Below are positions 62,546 through 64,000 of a stretch of DNA of 64,000 bases, one piece after another; the first letter of the stretch is position 1; every line of letters begins with the position of its first letter. The notes under the pieces were generated by a model. It ran no database searches. It had not been told where the DNA came from and saw only the letters and a list, made by a program, of their open reading frames with translations. Position numbers and translations under genes: made by a program. Origin of the DNA: Verrucomicrobiota bacterium (GTDB lineage Bacteria; Verrucomicrobiota; Verrucomicrobiia; CAIQCK01); NCBI GenBank assembly GCA_016222825.1, contig JACRQF010000009.1, forward strand, positions 1,290,142 through 1,354,141. Reading direction: 5' to 3'.

Positions 62546-63796
62546 CTATGGCTGGCTGAGCCATTCGACCACACGCCGTTTTCCCTCAGCAACTTGCTTC
62601 GATGTCATCACACTGCCGAGGTAAGCAATAGCGCCCTTTCCCATGTTGTTTCCTTGCATCGCCGACAACAAGCACCACTTAAACGCATCCGTCAGGTCCT
62701 TAGTCACCCCTCGGCCAAAACGGTAACAATTGCCCAGATAGAATTGTCCGTCCGCATCATTCTGTTCAGCAGCTTTACGCAACCATTTTGCTGATTCGAC
62801 GTCGTCCCTCTCCACACCTTGGCCAGCGCTGTAAAGAGAGGCGAGGCTGAGTTGACCCACAGCATGATCTTGCTCGGCGGCTTTGCGAAACCACTTCAAA
62901 GCTTCCGCGTAGTCCACCGGCACACCTTGGCCAAGGCGGTAACACATGCCCAGAGATTGTTGAGCATCCGCATTACTCTGTTCTGCGGACTTGCGAAACC
63001 ACTTCACCGCTTCCACACTATTCGTTGTTACGCCGCGGCCAAAGGCGTATAAGGCACCGAGGCGGAATTGACCTTCAGCATGATTTTGCTCGGCAGCTTT
63101 GCGAATCCATTTCACCGCTTCCGCGTCATCCTTCGTCACACCGAGTTTACCCGTTCGCAATACTTCGCCCAATTCATACTGAGACTGGGCATCGTTGTTC
63201 TCCGCTTTTGCGCGCAGTTCAGCAAGGTTTCTGCTGCTCTTGCTTGCTATTTTCAGGCCCCTCGTGAAAAGGAAGAGCGTCGTGTCACGTTGGCGACTTA
63301 TCAGACGGGATCGGATTTGCCCCCCAGGGGTCGGTCCATCTGGGCGGTCCCGCGGGTCAAGTCTTACATGCCATACCCAGCTTCGCACACGAGTAGTGAA
63401 AATAATAACATCCCCAACTTTGATGCTTTGCAGAGTTGTCCAGTCTTGTTTCTCGGGGTGTATCGTGATGTAGGGGAATACTAACGTTAGTTGCGTCAGA
63501 CGTTGTTCGCATGGCGACATTTCCACTTCGATATGGGATTCTTTCCCTTCCTGCGTAGGACTCTTGATTTTCACGACTTTCCCCGACCAATTGACTTCCT
63601 TTCCTCTGAATATGCTGGTGAGTTCCAAGGCCGAAGAGCCGCGGACTTGAAAATGAACGGCCACTTCTTGCATGAACTCATTCCAATCATCTTGCCATTT
63701 CATTCGTGGAGAGGCGCTGTTCGCGGCAGATGATCCGACGCAAGAAACGAACAGCAGCGTGCCTGCCAAGACCAATCTGAGAATTGTAGTATTCAT
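62546..63796 (-). CDS. Exported Sel1-repeat protein
   Basis: A 416-residue protein with a signal sequence (SCVGSSAA, possibly a lipobox at the Cys) and, from about residue 185, five consecutive Sel1/TPR-like repeats of about 36 residues, each ending in KWxRKAAEQ (for example EAVKWIRKAAEQNH, EALKWFRKAAEQDH). The N-terminal 170 residues contain beta strands (FRGKEVNWSGKVVKIKSP) and may be a ligand-binding or OB-type domain, not identified. Sel1 repeats mediate protein-protein contacts. GGAGG 7 bases before the ATG at 63796 fixes the start; the frame runs 11 codons further. It converges with the Sel1 lipoprotein gene. Confidence 0.85.
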   Translation of the reverse strand: MNTTILRLVLAGTLLFVSCVGSSAANSASPRMKWQDDWNEFMQEVAVHFQVRGSSALELTSIFRGKEVNWSGKVVKIKSPTQEGKESHIEVEMSPCEQRLTQLTLVFPYITIHPEKQDWTTLQSIKVGDVIIFTTRVRSWVWHVRLDPRDRPDGPTPGGQIRSRLISRQRDTTLFLFTRGLKIASKSSRNLAELRAKAENNDAQSQYELGEVLRTGKLGVTKDDAEAVKWIRKAAEQNHAEGQFRLGALYAFGRGVTTNSVEAVKWFRKSAEQSNADAQQSLGMCYRLGQGVPVDYAEALKWFRKAAEQDHAVGQLSLASLYSAGQGVERDDVESAKWLRKAAEQNDADGQFYLGNCYRFGRGVTKDLTDAFKWCLLSAMQGNNMGKGAIAYLGSVMTSKQVAEGKRRVVEWLSQP

Positions 63797-63878
63797 ATTC
63801 GGCCTCCATGCGTCCGGCTTCGGGGACATTCTCCACCTCTCTCTTCGTCATGTAAAGGTTGTTGTAGATGACATGGGT

Positions 63879-63915
63879 ATTGGCGGGCGAGCCGTGAAAG
63901 GCTACACCCGCCAAT
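63879..63915. repeat. Nested hairpin near the window end
   Basis: ATTGGCGGG (63879-63887) pairs perfectly with CCCGCCAAT (63907-63915), and inside it AGCC (63890-63893) pairs with GGCT (63900-63903) around GTGAAA. It lies about 83 bases upstream of the Sel1 gene start and could be a leader structure, a terminator of a gene beyond the edge, or a repeat. Confidence 0.6.
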
Positions 63916-64000
63916 ATGAACACTACCTACGGCCGCAAGGCTACCTCTCAAGACCGAAGGGAGCAAGTTTCGGTCAACCCGATCGCGCCCTGCATCAAGC

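Noticed and set aside
63687..63923. Minus-strand 78-codon frame overlapping the Sel1 start
   Set aside because: Looks locally protein-like but overlaps the Sel1 coding sequence and its strong RBS; no known match.
63916..64000. Plus-strand frame from an ATG to the window edge
   Set aside because: Only 28 codons, no ribosome site, directly after a hairpin; cannot be supported.

Overview
The window is a GC-rich bacterial chromosome segment, densely packed with short intergenic gaps and genes on both strands. The gene mix (BNR sialidase-like proteins, ThuA-domain protein, Tat-exported Gfo/Idh/MocA oxidoreductase, GH29 fucosidase, large secreted glycoside-hydrolase-like orphans, DUF971, Sel1-repeat lipoproteins) is typical of the Verrucomicrobiota, most like the Pedosphaera/Limisphaerales group. 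That placement is an inference from gene content; no rRNA or tRNA gene is present to fix it. I see no CRISPR array, prophage or intact insertion sequence.

Layout. 1-6.4 kb: partial secreted protein, ankyrin-repeat protein, soluble GAF-GAF histidine kinase, thiD, DUF971 protein, and a tightly overlapping operon for a DJ-1/PfpI protein, a LemA protein and an M50 protease. 6.5-12.2 kb: BNR and ThuA secreted proteins, a Tat-dependent oxidoreductase and a DUF3108 protein. 12.2-15.6 kb: O-antigen ligase-like protein, holB, tmk and a cold-shock gene with a clear terminator. 15.8-22.4 kb: a 1105-residue secreted orphan, a nitronate monooxygenase-like enzyme and a membrane-anchored protein with a probable papain-like C-terminus. 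22.4-26.3 kb: fucosidase, glycosyltransferase, polysaccharide deacetylase and formyltransferase-like genes with almost no spacing. 26.3-33.3 kb: a pyruvate dehydrogenase operon (aceE-aceF-lpd) next to a pyrophosphate-type phosphofructokinase. 33.4-43.6 kb: a second large secreted orphan, a MauE/DoxX-like membrane protein, an SGNH hydrolase, smc and a GT87-like membrane glycosyltransferase. 43.7-47.2 kb: URO-D-like protein, oxidoreductase and sugar-kinase-like protein, probably one catabolic operon. 47.2-57.4 kb: a metal cluster. 57.5-64 kb: rho, a secreted propeller-like protein, a DEDD exonuclease and two Sel1 proteins, with a repeated intergenic element on both sides of one of them.

The most interesting part is the 10-kb metal cluster. 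It holds six co-directional genes: a TonB-like protein with a Cys-rich linker, a small protein with a CKLCC motif and a polyproline tail, a TonB-dependent receptor with a CPNHM motif on its plug, and a complete CusC/B/A-type efflux system. The pump keeps the three methionines that carry Cu(I)/Ag(I) in CusA. Two related 17-bp palindromic sites lie upstream of the first two genes and look like operators of one regulator. The pump gene also carries an in-frame palindromic insertion. Together this suggests a copper-handling system that couples a specific outer-membrane receptor and a metal-binding TonB to RND efflux.

Smaller-scale structure includes a pair of perfect 13-bp inverted repeats 200 bp apart (9854-10079), several strong hairpins, and repeated intergenic sequences near rho and the Sel1 genes.
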